DNA of 64,000 bases, taken from Pseudomonas denitrificans (nom. rej.) (GTDB lineage Bacteria > Pseudomonadota > Gammaproteobacteria > Pseudomonadales > Pseudomonadaceae). The stretch spans positions 1,488,001 to 1,552,000 of the forward strand of contig NZ_CP043626.1 of NCBI RefSeq assembly GCF_008807415.1, written 5' to 3'. The number at the start of each line of letters is the position of its first letter. The stretch's first letter is position 1. Of the stretch, positions 39,132 to 48,341 are shown in pieces. The notes under the pieces are model-generated. The model was not told the origin of the DNA. It searched no databases and was given only the letters and a program-made list of their open reading frames with translations. The position numbers were made by a program, and so were the translations under genes.

Positions 39132-40379
39132 GTGTTTTCAAGACGTACTGGATTTGCCGTGCCGGCAATGCTGCTGGCGTTGCTGCTCTGGCAGTTGCCA
39201 AGCGGGGCGCAGGCCCGCGAGATCGGCATCGAGGATGCCCTGCAGGCCGCCGCCAGCGGCAACCCCGAGCTGGCCGCCAGCGGCCGGGAAATCGGCATCG
39301 CCCAGGGATTGCGCGAACAGGCCGGCCTGCTGCGCAACCCGACGCTGTCCTGGGACCAGGAAGGCACGGATTCGCGCAATCGCACCACCACGATCGGTAT
39401 CAGCCAGCCGCTGGAGCTGGGCGGCAAGCGCGGCGCGCGGGTGGAGCTGGCCGAGCGCGGCCAGGATGTTGCCGCACTGAGCCTGCAGGCGCGGCGCAAC
39501 CAGTTGCGTGGCGAAGTGATCGCGGCTTTCTACACGTCCTTGCGCGCCCAGGAGCGGGAGCGCCTGGCACAGCAGTCGGTGGAACTGGCGCAGCGTGGTG
39601 TGACTGCGGCTGAGGGGCGTGTGCGTGCCGGCAAGGCACCGCCGCTGGAGGCCAACCGCGCGCAGGTGCAACTTGCCGAAGTACGCCTGGAGCAGTCCCG
39701 CGCCCGCCGCGAACGAGCCGACGCCAACCAGGCACTGGCCGCGCTGATGGGCTTGGCACTGCCGGATTTCAGCGGCGTGCGCAGCGACAGCGTCGAACCC
39801 TTGCCCGGCCTGCCCAGCAGCAATCAGCTGCTCGACCGCCTGGGCGACAGCGCGGAAATGCGTCTGGCGCAGACCCGCATCGATCAGGGCGAGGCCGCTG
39901 TGCGGCTGGCGAAGACCCAGCGCATTCCCGACCTCGACGTCAGCGTCGGCACCCAGGAGGCCATCGACGCCGGCAACCGCGACCGCATCGCGGTGATCGG
40001 CTTCAGCCTGCCGCTGCCGCTGTTCGACCGCAACCAGGGCAACATCCTCGCCGAATCCCGCCGCGCCGATCAGGCCCGTGACCTGCGCAACGCCACCGAA
40101 CTGCGCCTGCGCCAGGAAACCCAGCAGGCGCTGCAGCAGTGGAGCACCGCCCAGGGCGAGGTGAATGCCTTCCGCCAGACCATCCTGCCCAGCGCCCAGA
40201 CCGCCGTGGAGAGTGCCACGCGCGGCTTCGAGATGGGCAAGTTCGGCTTCCTCGAAGTGCTCGACGCCCAGCGCACCCTGATCACCGCCCGCGACCAGTA
40301 CCTGCGTGCGCTGGCCCAGGTCAGCGATGCCTGGGGACGGATCGAAAGGGTCTACGGCGATGTCGGCGCGGCCCGCTAG
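39132..40379 (+). CDS. czcC: CzcC, outer membrane factor of the CzcCBA efflux system
   Basis: Protein of 415 aa with signal peptide (cleavage near AQA, residue about 28). Two TolC-type repeats with long helices (LREQAGLLRNPTLSWDQEG, GISQPLELGGKRGARVELAE; LAKTQRIPDLDVSVG, FSLPLPLFDRNQGN). It is the trimeric channel that carries Zn, Cd and Co from CzcBA across the outer membrane. First gene of the operon, 402 bases from czcR. Confidence 0.92.
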   Translation: MFSRRTGFAVPAMLLALLLWQLPSGAQAREIGIEDALQAAASGNPELAASGREIGIAQGLREQAGLLRNPTLSWDQEGTDSRNRTTTIGISQPLELGGKRGARVELAERGQDVAALSLQARRNQLRGEVIAAFYTSLRAQERERLAQQSVELAQRGVTAAEGRVRAGKAPPLEANRAQVQLAEVRLEQSRARRERADANQALAALMGLALPDFSGVRSDSVEPLPGLPSSNQLLDRLGDSAEMRLAQTRIDQGEAAVRLAKTQRIPDLDVSVGTQEAIDAGNRDRIAVIGFSLPLPLFDRNQGNILAESRRADQARDLRNATELRLRQETQQALQQWSTAQGEVNAFRQTILPSAQTAVESATRGFEMGKFGFLEVLDAQRTLITARDQYLRALAQVSDAWGRIERVYGDVGAAR

Positions 40380-40554
40380 GCGCCGCTGCGCCTGGTTCGG
40401 CCTGCTGCTCGTGAGCCTGACGCCGTCTGGCGCCGCGCCGACCGTGAGCCTGCCCGTGCACTGGTGCGTCCACGACCTCTTCAGCACCCTCCATCACCCT
40501 GCGGTGCCTGCGCTACGGCGCGGCGCCGGCGGAAATTTCCCGGAGCTTCCATGA
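40360..40554 (+). CDS. small ORF bridging czcC and czcB, possible secreted peptide
   Basis: 64 codons. It starts inside the end of czcC and its stop overlaps the czcB start (ATGA). The N-terminal part (RRRCAWFGLLLVSLTPSGAA) looks like a signal peptide, followed by a His/Cys-containing segment (VHWCVHDLFSTLHH). It may be a translational coupler for czcB or a metal-binding peptide. No ribosome site is evident and I know no family for it, so it may be chance. Confidence 0.35.
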   Translation: MSARPARRRCAWFGLLLVSLTPSGAAPTVSLPVHWCVHDLFSTLHHPAVPALRRGAGGNFPELP

Positions 40555-41813
40555 TCAAGAAAACCCCTCTCGTCGTCGCCGTTCTGCTGGCCTCCGCGCT
40601 GGGTGTCAGCGCCTACGCCTGGATGGGCAGCGAACAGGCCGGTGGCAGCCACCTCGACGACGCGACCCATGTGGACGGCGAGCACCACGGCAACGCCGCG
40701 CCGACGCGCCATGCCGAAGCGCCAAGCCATGCTGATGCTGAACATCACGCTGCGCCACCGCTCAGCGCCTCCAGCGAAGCCGAGGAGGAGGGCCTGCACC
40801 TGAGCCCCGCACAGATCCAGGCCGCCGGTATCCAGCTCGCCACGGCCGGGCCGAAGGCACTGGACGAGGCGTTCAGCCTGCCCGGCGAGATCGGCTTCGA
40901 CCAGGACCGCACCGCCCACGTCGTGCCGCGCACGCCCGGCGTAGTGGAATCGGTGGCGGTGGACCTCGGGCAGAGCGTGAAGAAGGGCCAACTGCTGGCG
41001 GTGATCGCCAGCCAGCAGGTCTCCGAATTGCGCAGCGAGCTGGCCGCCGCCCAGCGCCGGGCGAGCCTGGCGAGCAAGACCTTCGAGCGCGAACGGGAGT
41101 TGTGGCAGGAGAAGATTTCCGCCGAGCAGGACTACCTGCAGGCCCGCCAGGACCTGGAAGAGGCGCGCATCGCCCTGGCCAATGCACAGCAGAAAACCAA
41201 TGCGCTAAGTGGCGTGTCGGTCAGCGCCGGGGGCAATCGCTATGAGCTGCGCGCGCCCTTCGACGGCGTGGTGGTGGAGAAGCACCTGGTGCCCGGCGAG
41301 GTGGTCAGCGAGACCACCGCGGCCTTCACGCTGTCCGACCTGTCGCGGGTCTGGGCCAGCTTCAGCGTGGCGCCGCAGGACCTGGCGCGGGTGCAGGTGG
41401 GCAAGCCGGCGCGGGTGGAGGCGGCGGACCTCGGCATGCAGGTCGACGGCCGCGTCAGCTATGTCGGCAACCTGCTCGGTGAGCAGACCCGCAGCGCGGT
41501 GGCCCGCGTCACCCTGGCCAATCCCGATGGCGCCTGGCGCCCTGGCCTGTTCGTCAATGTGCGGGTGAGCAGCAATGCGCGTCAGGTGCCGGTCGCGGTG
41601 CCGGAGCAGGCGATCCAGGAGGTGGAAGGCAAGCCCAGCGTGTTCGTGCGCAGTGCCGAGGGCTTCGACCCGCGGCCGGTCGATCTCGGCGTCCGCAGCG
41701 CAGGTCTCGTCGAGGTGCTGGCCGGGCTTGTCGCCGGCGACCAGGTGGCGACCGAAGGCAGCTTCATTCTCAAGTCGGAGCTGGGCAAGAGCTCGGCGTC
41801 CCACGCGCACTGA
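40551..41813 (+). CDS. czcB: CzcB, periplasmic membrane fusion protein
   Basis: Protein of 420 aa. After the N-terminal helix there is a His/Asp/Glu-rich stretch (residues about 34-66, 10 His) that probably binds metal. Then the CzcB core: ALDEAFSLPGEIGFDQDRTA, lipoyl half-motifs, coiled-coil helix pair, barrel-sandwich ELRAPFDGVVVEKHL and the C-terminal barrel. It ends in a further SHAH. It links CzcA to CzcC and may pass metal to the pump. Start at 40551 is set by CGGAGC and family alignment. Confidence 0.93.
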   Translation: MIKKTPLVVAVLLASALGVSAYAWMGSEQAGGSHLDDATHVDGEHHGNAAPTRHAEAPSHADAEHHAAPPLSASSEAEEEGLHLSPAQIQAAGIQLATAGPKALDEAFSLPGEIGFDQDRTAHVVPRTPGVVESVAVDLGQSVKKGQLLAVIASQQVSELRSELAAAQRRASLASKTFERERELWQEKISAEQDYLQARQDLEEARIALANAQQKTNALSGVSVSAGGNRYELRAPFDGVVVEKHLVPGEVVSETTAAFTLSDLSRVWASFSVAPQDLARVQVGKPARVEAADLGMQVDGRVSYVGNLLGEQTRSAVARVTLANPDGAWRPGLFVNVRVSSNARQVPVAVPEQAIQEVEGKPSVFVRSAEGFDPRPVDLGVRSAGLVEVLAGLVAGDQVATEGSFILKSELGKSSASHAH

Positions 41814-41825
41814 CGGGGCGAGAAC

Positions 41826-44800
41826 ATGTTCGAACGCATCATTCGTTTCGCCATCGAGCAGCGCTATCTCGTGCTGCTCGCCGTCCTCGGCATGGCCGGC
41901 CTGGGTATCGCCAGCTACCAGAAGCTGCCCATCGACGCGGTGCCGGACATCACCAACGTGCAGGTGCAGGTCAACACCTCGGCGCCGGGCTTCACCCCGC
42001 TGGAGACCGAGCAGCGCGTCACCTACCCGGTGGAGACCGCCATGGCGGGCCTGCCGGGCCTGCAGCAGACGCGCTCGATCTCGCGCTCGGGGTTGTCGCA
42101 GGTGACGGTGATCTTCAAGGACGGCACCGACCTGTTCTTCGCCCGCCAGTTGGTCAACGAACGCCTGCAGCAGGCGCGCGAGCAACTGCCCGAGGGCGTC
42201 GAGTCGGTCATGGGGCCGATCTCCACCGGCCTCGGGGAAATCTTCCTGTGGACCATCGAGGCCGAGCCGGGCGCGCGCAAGGAGGACGGCAGCGAGTACA
42301 CGCCGACCGACCTGCGGGTGATCCAGGACTGGGTGATCAAGCCGCAGCTGCGCAACGTGCCGGGCGTCGCCGAGGTGAACACCATCGGCGGCTTCGCCAA
42401 GCAGTTCCAGGTTGCCCCCGACACCCGCCGGCTGGCGGCCTACCGGTTGACCCTGGCGGATGTGATCGCCGCGCTGGAGCGCAACAACGCCAACGTCGGC
42501 GCCGGCTACATCGAGCGCAACGGCGAGCAGTTGCTGGTGCGCGCACCGGGGCAGGTGGGCAGCCTGGAAGACATCGCCAATATCGTGGTGGCCAATGTCG
42601 ACGGCACGCCCATACGCCTGCGCAACATTGCCGAGGTCGATCTCGGCCGCGAGCTGCGGACCGGCGCCGCCACCGAGGATGGCCGCGAAGTGGTGCTCGG
42701 CACGGTGTTCATGCTGATCGGCGAGAACAGCCGCACCGTCGCCAAGGCGTCTGCGGCGAAGCTGGAGGAGATCAACCGCACGCTGCCGGCCGGGGTCAAG
42801 GCGGTGACCGTCTACGACCGCACGCAACTGGTCGACAAGGCCATCGCCACGGTCAAGCGCAACCTTACCGAGGGCGCGATCCTGGTGATCGCCGTGCTCT
42901 TCCTGTTCCTCGGCAACATCCGTGCGGCGCTGATCACCGCCATGGTGATCCCGCTGGCCATGTTGTTCACCTTCACCGGCATGTTCAGCAACCGCATCAG
43001 CGCCAACCTGATGAGCCTCGGCGCGCTGGACTTCGGCATCATCGTCGACGGCGCCGTGGTGATAGTCGAGAACGCCATCCGCCGCCTGGCCCACGCGCAG
43101 CAGCACCACGGCCGCATGCTGACCCGCAGCGAGCGCCTGCATGAGGTCTTCGCCGCCTCGAAGGAAGCGCGTCGCGCGCTGATCTACGGCCAGTTGATCA
43201 TCATGGTGGTGTACCTGCCGATCTTCGCCCTCACCGGTGTCGAGGGGAAAATGTTCCACCCCATGGCCTTCACCGTGGTGCTGGCGCTGCTGGGCGCGAT
43301 GATCCTCTCGGTGACCTTTGTGCCGGCGGCCATCGCGCTGTTCATCACCGGCAAGGTCAAGGAAGAGGAGAACCTGCTGATGCGCGGTGCGCGCCGCGCG
43401 TACGAACCGGTGCTGGACTGGGTGATGGCGCGTCGTGCACTGGTGTTCGCCGTGGCCGCCGTGCTGGTGGTGCTCTCGGGCGTGATTGCCAGGGGCATGG
43501 GCAGCGAGTTCGTGCCCAGCCTGGGCGAGGGCGACTTCGCCCTGCAATCGCTGCGCACGCCAGGCACCAGCCTGTCGCAATCGGTGGCCATGCAGGAAAA
43601 GCTCGAGCGCCAGGTGCTCGACAAGGTGCCCGAGGTGCAGCGCATGTTCAGCCGCACCGGCACCGCGGAGATCGCCTCCGATCCGATGCCGCCGAACATC
43701 TCCGACGCCTACGTAATGCTCAAGCCCAAGGACCAGTGGCCCGACCCGAAGAAGAGCCGCGCGCAGCTGGAGGCGGAAATCCAGGAAGCCGCCAACGGCG
43801 TGCCGGGCAGCGCCTACGAACTGTCGCAGCCGATCCAGCTGCGTTTCAACGAGCTGATTTCCGGGGTGCGCAGCGACGTGGCGGTGAAGGTCTTCGGCGA
43901 CGACATGGGCGTGCTGAACCAGACCGCCGAGCAGATCGCCGGCGTGCTGCGCCAGGTGCAGGGCTCGTCCGAGGTGAAGGTCGAGCAGACCAGCGGCCTG
44001 CCGGTGCTTACCGTCAACATCGACCGCCAGCGTGCGGCGCGCTACGGGCTGAATGTCGGCGACATCCAGGACAACGTCGCCGTGGCCATCGGTGGCCGTG
44101 AGGCGGGCACGCTGTTCGACGGCGACCGCCGCTTCGACCTGATCGTGCGCCTGCCGGAAAACCTGCGCAGCGATATCGACGCGCTGTCGCGCATGCTCAT
44201 CCCGGTGCCGGCTCCGGCCAACGCCACGGACTCGCGCATCGGCTTCATCACCCTGGGCGAAGTGGCGCGCCTGGAACTGGTGCAGGGGCCGAACCAGGTC
44301 AGCCGCGAGAACGGCAAGCGTCTCGTCGTGGTCAGCGCCAACGTGCGCGGGCGGGACATCGGTTCGTTCGTCTCCGAGGCCAGCGCCAGCATCGGGCAGC
44401 AGGTGAAGCTGCAGGCCGGTTACTGGACCACCTGGGGCGGCCAGTTCGAGCAGCTGCAGTCGGCGGCGCAGCGCCTGCAGATCGTGGTGCCGGTGGCGCT
44501 GCTGCTGGTGTTCACCCTGTTGCTGATGATGTTCAACAACGTCCGTGACGGACTGGTGGTGTTCACCGGGATTCCCTTCGCTCTTACTGGCGGTGTAGTC
44601 GCGCTGTGGCTGCGCGACATTCCTCTATCGATCTCCGCCGGCGTGGGCTTCATCGCGCTGTCGGGGGTGGCGGTGCTCAACGGTCTGGTGATGATCTCCT
44701 TCATCCGCAGCCTGCGGGAGGAAGGGCGCGGCCTCGACGCGGCGATCCGCGAGGGTGCTCTGACGCGTCTGCGTCCGGTGCTGATGACGGCGCTGGTGGC

Positions 44801-44975
44801 GTCCCTGGGCTTCGTGCCCATGGCCCTGGCGACCGGCACTGGCGCGGAAGTGCAGCGGCCGCTGGCGACGGTGGTGATCGGCGGCATCCTGTCCTCGACC
44901 ACACTGACGCTGCTGGTGCTGCCGGCGTTGTATCGGTGGATGCATCGGCGGGATGAGGAGGGGCAGGGCGCCTGA
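41826..44975 (+). CDS. czcA: CzcA, heavy-metal RND efflux pump
   Basis: Protein of 1049 aa with the HME-RND plan: TM1, large periplasmic loop, TM2-6, second loop, TM7-12. The proton/metal relay in TM4 is intact (GALDFGIIVDGAVVIVENAI: Asp, Asp, Glu as in CzcA). It exports Zn, Cd and Co from periplasm and cytoplasm using proton flow. CusA-type copper Met clusters are not evident, supporting the Czc assignment. Last gene of the operon. Confidence 0.94.
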   Translation: MFERIIRFAIEQRYLVLLAVLGMAGLGIASYQKLPIDAVPDITNVQVQVNTSAPGFTPLETEQRVTYPVETAMAGLPGLQQTRSISRSGLSQVTVIFKDGTDLFFARQLVNERLQQAREQLPEGVESVMGPISTGLGEIFLWTIEAEPGARKEDGSEYTPTDLRVIQDWVIKPQLRNVPGVAEVNTIGGFAKQFQVAPDTRRLAAYRLTLADVIAALERNNANVGAGYIERNGEQLLVRAPGQVGSLEDIANIVVANVDGTPIRLRNIAEVDLGRELRTGAATEDGREVVLGTVFMLIGENSRTVAKASAAKLEEINRTLPAGVKAVTVYDRTQLVDKAIATVKRNLTEGAILVIAVLFLFLGNIRAALITAMVIPLAMLFTFTGMFSNRISANLMSLGALDFGIIVDGAVVIVENAIRRLAHAQQHHGRMLTRSERLHEVFAASKEARRALIYGQLIIMVVYLPIFALTGVEGKMFHPMAFTVVLALLGAMILSVTFVPAAIALFITGKVKEEENLLMRGARRAYEPVLDWVMARRALVFAVAAVLVVLSGVIARGMGSEFVPSLGEGDFALQSLRTPGTSLSQSVAMQEKLERQVLDKVPEVQRMFSRTGTAEIASDPMPPNISDAYVMLKPKDQWPDPKKSRAQLEAEIQEAANGVPGSAYELSQPIQLRFNELISGVRSDVAVKVFGDDMGVLNQTAEQIAGVLRQVQGSSEVKVEQTSGLPVLTVNIDRQRAARYGLNVGDIQDNVAVAIGGREAGTLFDGDRRFDLIVRLPENLRSDIDALSRMLIPVPAPANATDSRIGFITLGEVARLELVQGPNQVSRENGKRLVVVSANVRGRDIGSFVSEASASIGQQVKLQAGYWTTWGGQFEQLQSAAQRLQIVVPVALLLVFTLLLMMFNNVRDGLVVFTGIPFALTGGVVALWLRDIPLSISAGVGFIALSGVAVLNGLVMISFIRSLREEGRGLDAAIREGALTRLRPVLMTALVASLGFVPMALATGTGAEVQRPLATVVIGGILSSTTLTLLVLPALYRWMHRRDEEGQGA

Positions 44976-45261
44976 CGTCTTGCTCGCTCTCTGGACGCGG
45001 GCCATGCACGCGATTGCGTCCATGGGACGCTCCTTGCAGGTCAGTATGCAGGGCGGATAACCCGGAACGGGTTATCCGCCGATGCCACGACGGCGGATAA
45101 CGCTGGCGCGTTATGCGCCCTACGGTCCAGCCTCGAGTGATGTAGAGATGCTCTGGGTAGGACCGAGGGGGACGCCTAGTCCTTGCTCGCAAACCGCCCA
45201 ACGCCGACGTTTCCTTGTAGGGGCAACTGTCTTTCCCTGGTAGTCCCGTGTTTGTGCTTTC

Positions 45262-45377
45262 CCCCTCACCCCAGCCCTCTCCCTCAGGGAGAGGGAGCAA
45301 ATCGTGCCGGCTGACGCTGTGGTTTCATCCGGCACCGAACGGTCCCCTCTCCCTCTGGGAGAGGGTTAGGGTGAGGG
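45262..45377. repeat. MITE-like palindromic element, copy 3
   Basis: Ends CCCCCTCACCCCAGCCCTCT and GGGTTAGGGTGAGGG are inverted. The interior is shorter and diverged from copies 1 and 2 but keeps GCCGGCTGACG and GCACCGAACGG. Confidence 0.7.
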
Positions 45378-45545
45378 CCGATCCGAGCACAGATCTATCC
45401 GGTAGGAGCGGTCCATGCCCGCGATCGCGCGCATGGCGCGCTTCTGCAGGTCAGCTCCGTCGTCTTGGGTAACTTGGGAGCCAACAGATAGGTGCCGTGC
45501 AAACCACAGGCATGAGCCGCCCCCACAGGGAAGTTTCTTCAAGGC

Positions 45546-45570
45546 AAAAAAAGGCGCCCATTCGGGCGCC
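45546..45570 (-). terminator. rho-independent terminator, probably for the oprD gene at 45748
   Basis: On the minus strand GGCGCCC-GAAT-GGGCGCC followed by TTTTTTT. It lies about 180 bases after the porin stop. Between the two, an inverted repeat (45687-45699 with 45727-45739, one mismatch) starts right after the stop codon, so the 3' UTR is long and structured. Confidence 0.8.
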
Positions 45571-45747
45571 GAGAGTTCCTCTCCCCCCAAAGGGCACGTG
45601 GAGCGCCAGGGAGAGGAGCAGTGCTGCGGGGAAATCATCACCAGTAGCCTTGGGGGGCGGTGATGGCTTCCGTTATACGCAGGCGCGCCTAACGGGAGGC
45701 TGAGGCGCAGCTGACAATTCCCTCATCCTCCCGTCAGGCGCAGGCCG

Positions 45748-47085
45748 TCACAGAATCGCCAGCGGGTATTCGACGATCAGTCGCACTTCGTCCAGGTCCG
45801 TCTCGAAGGCGGTGGCGCGGGTTGTCGCCTGGCGTACGCGCAGGGACAGGTCCTTGAGCTGGCCTTCCTGGAACACGTACTTGGCCTCGATGTCGCGCTC
45901 CCAGCGCTTCTGATCGGTGAGCGGGTCGCCGTTGTCATCCGTGCGCATGTACACGGCGTTGGCGTTGGAGTAGTCGGCGTCGGTGCCGCGGGCATAGCGG
46001 GTCATGAAGCTCAGGCCCGGTACGCCGTAGGTGGCCATGTCGAGGTCGTAGCGGACCATCCACGAGCGCTCCTTCGGCGAGTTGAAGTCGCTGTACTGGA
46101 TGGAGTTGTCCAGGTAGATCGAGTCGGCCTGGCGCAGGTAGTCGAAGTCGTTGTTGCCGTTGTTGCGCTGGTGGCTGACGGCGATGCGGTGGGCGCCGAA
46201 GTGTACGCCGGCGCTGGCGCTCCAGATGTTGGTGTTGAACTCGCCGAGCAGCTCGCGGCCTTCGTCCTGCGATTTGTAGTAGTTGAAGCCGCCGAACAGC
46301 TCCACGGCCTCGCTGAGCGGGAAGTTCAGCGCAGTGCCGAAGTAGTACTGGTTCCAGGCGTCCTTCAGGCGGCTGCTGTAGAGGCTGACGCTGGCGTTGT
46401 CGTTGATGGCGTAGTCGCCGCCGCCGTAGGCGAGCCAGGCCGAATCCACCGGGCCGGCGTAGAAGGTGGCGAAACCGTCGTCCATCTGCCGCGACTGCGG
46501 CTGGCTCATGGCGTGCAGGCGGCCGCCTTGCAGCGTCAGGCCTTCGAGGCTGGTGTTCTGCAGGGTAAAACCACGGAAGGATTCGGGCAGCAGGCGCGAA
46601 TCGCCGTAGTGCACCACGGGAGTTTCCGGGAATACGTCGCCGGCCTTCAGTACGGTGTCCCACAGGCGCACCTTGGCCGCGCCGCCGGCCTTGGCGTAGT
46701 CGCTCTCGGTGCGCCCGTCGTTGTCGGTGGGCAGCACGTCCACCGAGCTGCCGGCGCCGTTACGCCCGTCACCGGTGTCGAGCTGGAAGCCGACCATGGC
46801 GAAGGCGTCGACGCCCACGCCGAGTGTGCCCTGGGTGAAGCCGGATTCGAACTTGCCGATGATCCCCTGGGCCCAGACTTCCGAGTAGCCGTTGCCGCGC
46901 GGCGGCACTGACTGGCCGTGGCGGGCGTCGCGGTTGAAGTAGAGGTTGCGGTTGAGGATTTCCAGGCTGGCGCCTTCGAGAAAGCCTTCGGCTGTCTCTT
47001 TGCTTTCGGCCTCGGCGAAGACGGTCGGCGAAGCGACCCCCAGTGCCAGCAGCGAAGCCGCCAGCGGGAATTTGCGTCGGTACAT
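45748..47085 (-). CDS. OprD family outer membrane porin
   Basis: Protein of 445 aa, signal peptide with cleavage near VFA (residue about 24). OprD marks: GFLEGASLEILNRNLYFN, SGFTQGTLGVGVDAFAMVG, SRLLPESFRGF, IQYSDFNSPKERSWMVRYD and EVRLIVEYPLAIL at the end. Start at 47085 follows GGGAGC; 27 upstream in-frame residues have no signal-peptide character. It admits small organic solutes; subtype unclear. It is distinct from the porin at 18300, with similarity along the whole length. Confidence 0.93.
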   Translation of the reverse strand: MYRRKFPLAASLLALGVASPTVFAEAESKETAEGFLEGASLEILNRNLYFNRDARHGQSVPPRGNGYSEVWAQGIIGKFESGFTQGTLGVGVDAFAMVGFQLDTGDGRNGAGSSVDVLPTDNDGRTESDYAKAGGAAKVRLWDTVLKAGDVFPETPVVHYGDSRLLPESFRGFTLQNTSLEGLTLQGGRLHAMSQPQSRQMDDGFATFYAGPVDSAWLAYGGGDYAINDNASVSLYSSRLKDAWNQYYFGTALNFPLSEAVELFGGFNYYKSQDEGRELLGEFNTNIWSASAGVHFGAHRIAVSHQRNNGNNDFDYLRQADSIYLDNSIQYSDFNSPKERSWMVRYDLDMATYGVPGLSFMTRYARGTDADYSNANAVYMRTDDNGDPLTDQKRWERDIEAKYVFQEGQLKDLSLRVRQATTRATAFETDLDEVRLIVEYPLAIL

Positions 47086-47337
47086 GATTTGCTCCCAAGG
47101 GCAGGAATGGTCGGTGACCACCTGCTGTTGTTGTTTTTGCCCAGGCGTGGCGAGGGCCACGGGCATCGTGTGGGAGCGCGGATAACGGCGAGATGAGCGG
47201 CGGATGACAAATCTGTCAGGGGCGGGTCAGCGGAGGGCGGGCAGCGCTGGCAGACATACCGATGTCGAATCCAGGCAACTCCTGGTGGCGGATCGTGGCT
47301 AGGGTGGCGGACCTTCACCGCAACGACTGGAGCTGTC

Positions 47338-47682
47338 ATGTCCGATTTCATCACCGTACTGCGCGACACCTGCCCGACGCCCGTGCTGGACGCCACCAAG
47401 TGGAAGCGCATCGGCGGCGACCCGCACACCGTCAACCTCAATGCCTACCTGTCGGCGGACGGCAGCAAGATCATGGGCACCTGGATCTGCACCCCCGGCA
47501 AGTTCGAGGTGAACTACGAGAAGTGGGAGTACTGCCATTTCCTCGACGGCTACTGCGTCATCACCCCCGAGGGCGAGCAGCCGGTGCACCTGCGTGCCGG
47601 CGACGTGTTCGTCATCGAGTCGGGCATGAAGGGCACCTGGGAAGTGGTGGAGACGGTGCGCAAGTACTTCGTCTTCGCCTGA
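47338..47682 (+). CDS. cupin domain protein (DUF861/cupin_3)
   Basis: Protein of 114 aa forming a single cupin barrel. Motif 1 (GTWICTPGKFEVNYEKWEYCHFLDG) and motif 2 (LRAGDVFVIESGMKGTWEVVE) resemble the cupin_3 group with a Tyr/Trp-rich core. The usual His metal ligands are only partly present (Glu and His in EYCHFL). Such proteins can be epimerases, metal-bound lyases or EutQ-like. No function can be assigned. Single gene. Confidence 0.8.
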   Translation: MSDFITVLRDTCPTPVLDATKWKRIGGDPHTVNLNAYLSADGSKIMGTWICTPGKFEVNYEKWEYCHFLDGYCVITPEGEQPVHLRAGDVFVIESGMKGTWEVVETVRKYFVFA

Positions 47683-47853
47683 CGCCGGGCCTTCGGGGCG
47701 CGGACAAGGTCCCGCCACGAGCGCAGCACGGAGCAGCCCGGCGGTGCGCGACACGGGTCCTGCGGAGCGCTCCCGCAAGGTTGAATCCCTGTATCGATGC
47801 AGGGGTTTGCCCGCTAAAGTGGCCGTTCCTTTCAACGGAAGAGATTTGGCGAG

Positions 47854-48162
47854 ATGGTCACCTGTTACCTGCGCTATGTGCTGGACCCTTACAAGCTCAA
47901 GGAATTCGAACACTACGGCCGGTTGTGGATGCCGCTGGTGGAGCGCTTCGGCGGTCAGCACCACGGTTACTTCCTGCCCTCCGAGGGTGCCAGCAACATT
48001 GCCCTGGCGATGTTCACCTTCCCCAGCCTGGCCGACTACGAACGCTACCGGCAGCAGTCCATGGACGATCCCGAGTGCCAGGCAGCGTTCCGCTACGCGG
48101 AAGAAACCCGTTGCATCCTCAGCTACGAGCGGAGCTTCTTCCGCCCGGTATTCGGCGGCTGA
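47854..48162 (+). CDS. NIPSNAP family protein
   Basis: Protein of 102 aa, a single dimeric alpha-beta-barrel: CYLRYVLDPYKLKEFEHYGR, a VERFGGQHHGYFLPSEGA loop and LADYERYRQQSMDDPECQAA. This is the small bacterial NIPSNAP form. Function unknown; often a stand-alone stress or metabolite-binding protein. It is followed by a bidirectional terminator. Confidence 0.85.
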   Translation: MVTCYLRYVLDPYKLKEFEHYGRLWMPLVERFGGQHHGYFLPSEGASNIALAMFTFPSLADYERYRQQSMDDPECQAAFRYAEETRCILSYERSFFRPVFGG

Positions 48163-48300
48163 GCAGCCGCTGCGCCATGGTTGTCCGTCATGCGCCGACC
48201 CCGCCGGCAGGCACCCCGCAGAAGCGGAGCAGGTGCGTGATCGCGCTCGTAGGGCGTTCCTGCGGAGGGCTTGGGTGCTTCGGCCTTCGCACGAACACGG

Positions 48301-48330
48301 AAAAAAGGGAGCCCATGGGCTCCTTTTTTA
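48301..48330. terminator. bidirectional terminator between nipsnap and mgtC genes
   Basis: AAAAAAGGGAGCCCATGGGCTCCTTTTTT-type hairpin (stem GGAGCCC/GGGCTCC) with A and T runs on both sides, so it works for both convergent genes. Confidence 0.9.
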
Positions 48331-48341
48331 TCGTGCGATGC

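Larger units (their letters stand above)
44976..45747. other. 772-bp intergenic region built of repeats
   Basis: Contains a GTAGGGCG-family palindrome (45050-45125), MITE-like copy 3 (45262-45377), a REP-like element (about 45404-45432) and a minus-strand terminator (45546-45570). No gene is evident. Confidence 0.7.

Noticed and set aside
41205..43580. Open frame of 791 codons on the minus strand opposite czcB/czcA
   Set aside because: High-GC shadow frame, His/Gln/Arg-biased, with no recognised motif; the plus-strand czc genes are certain.
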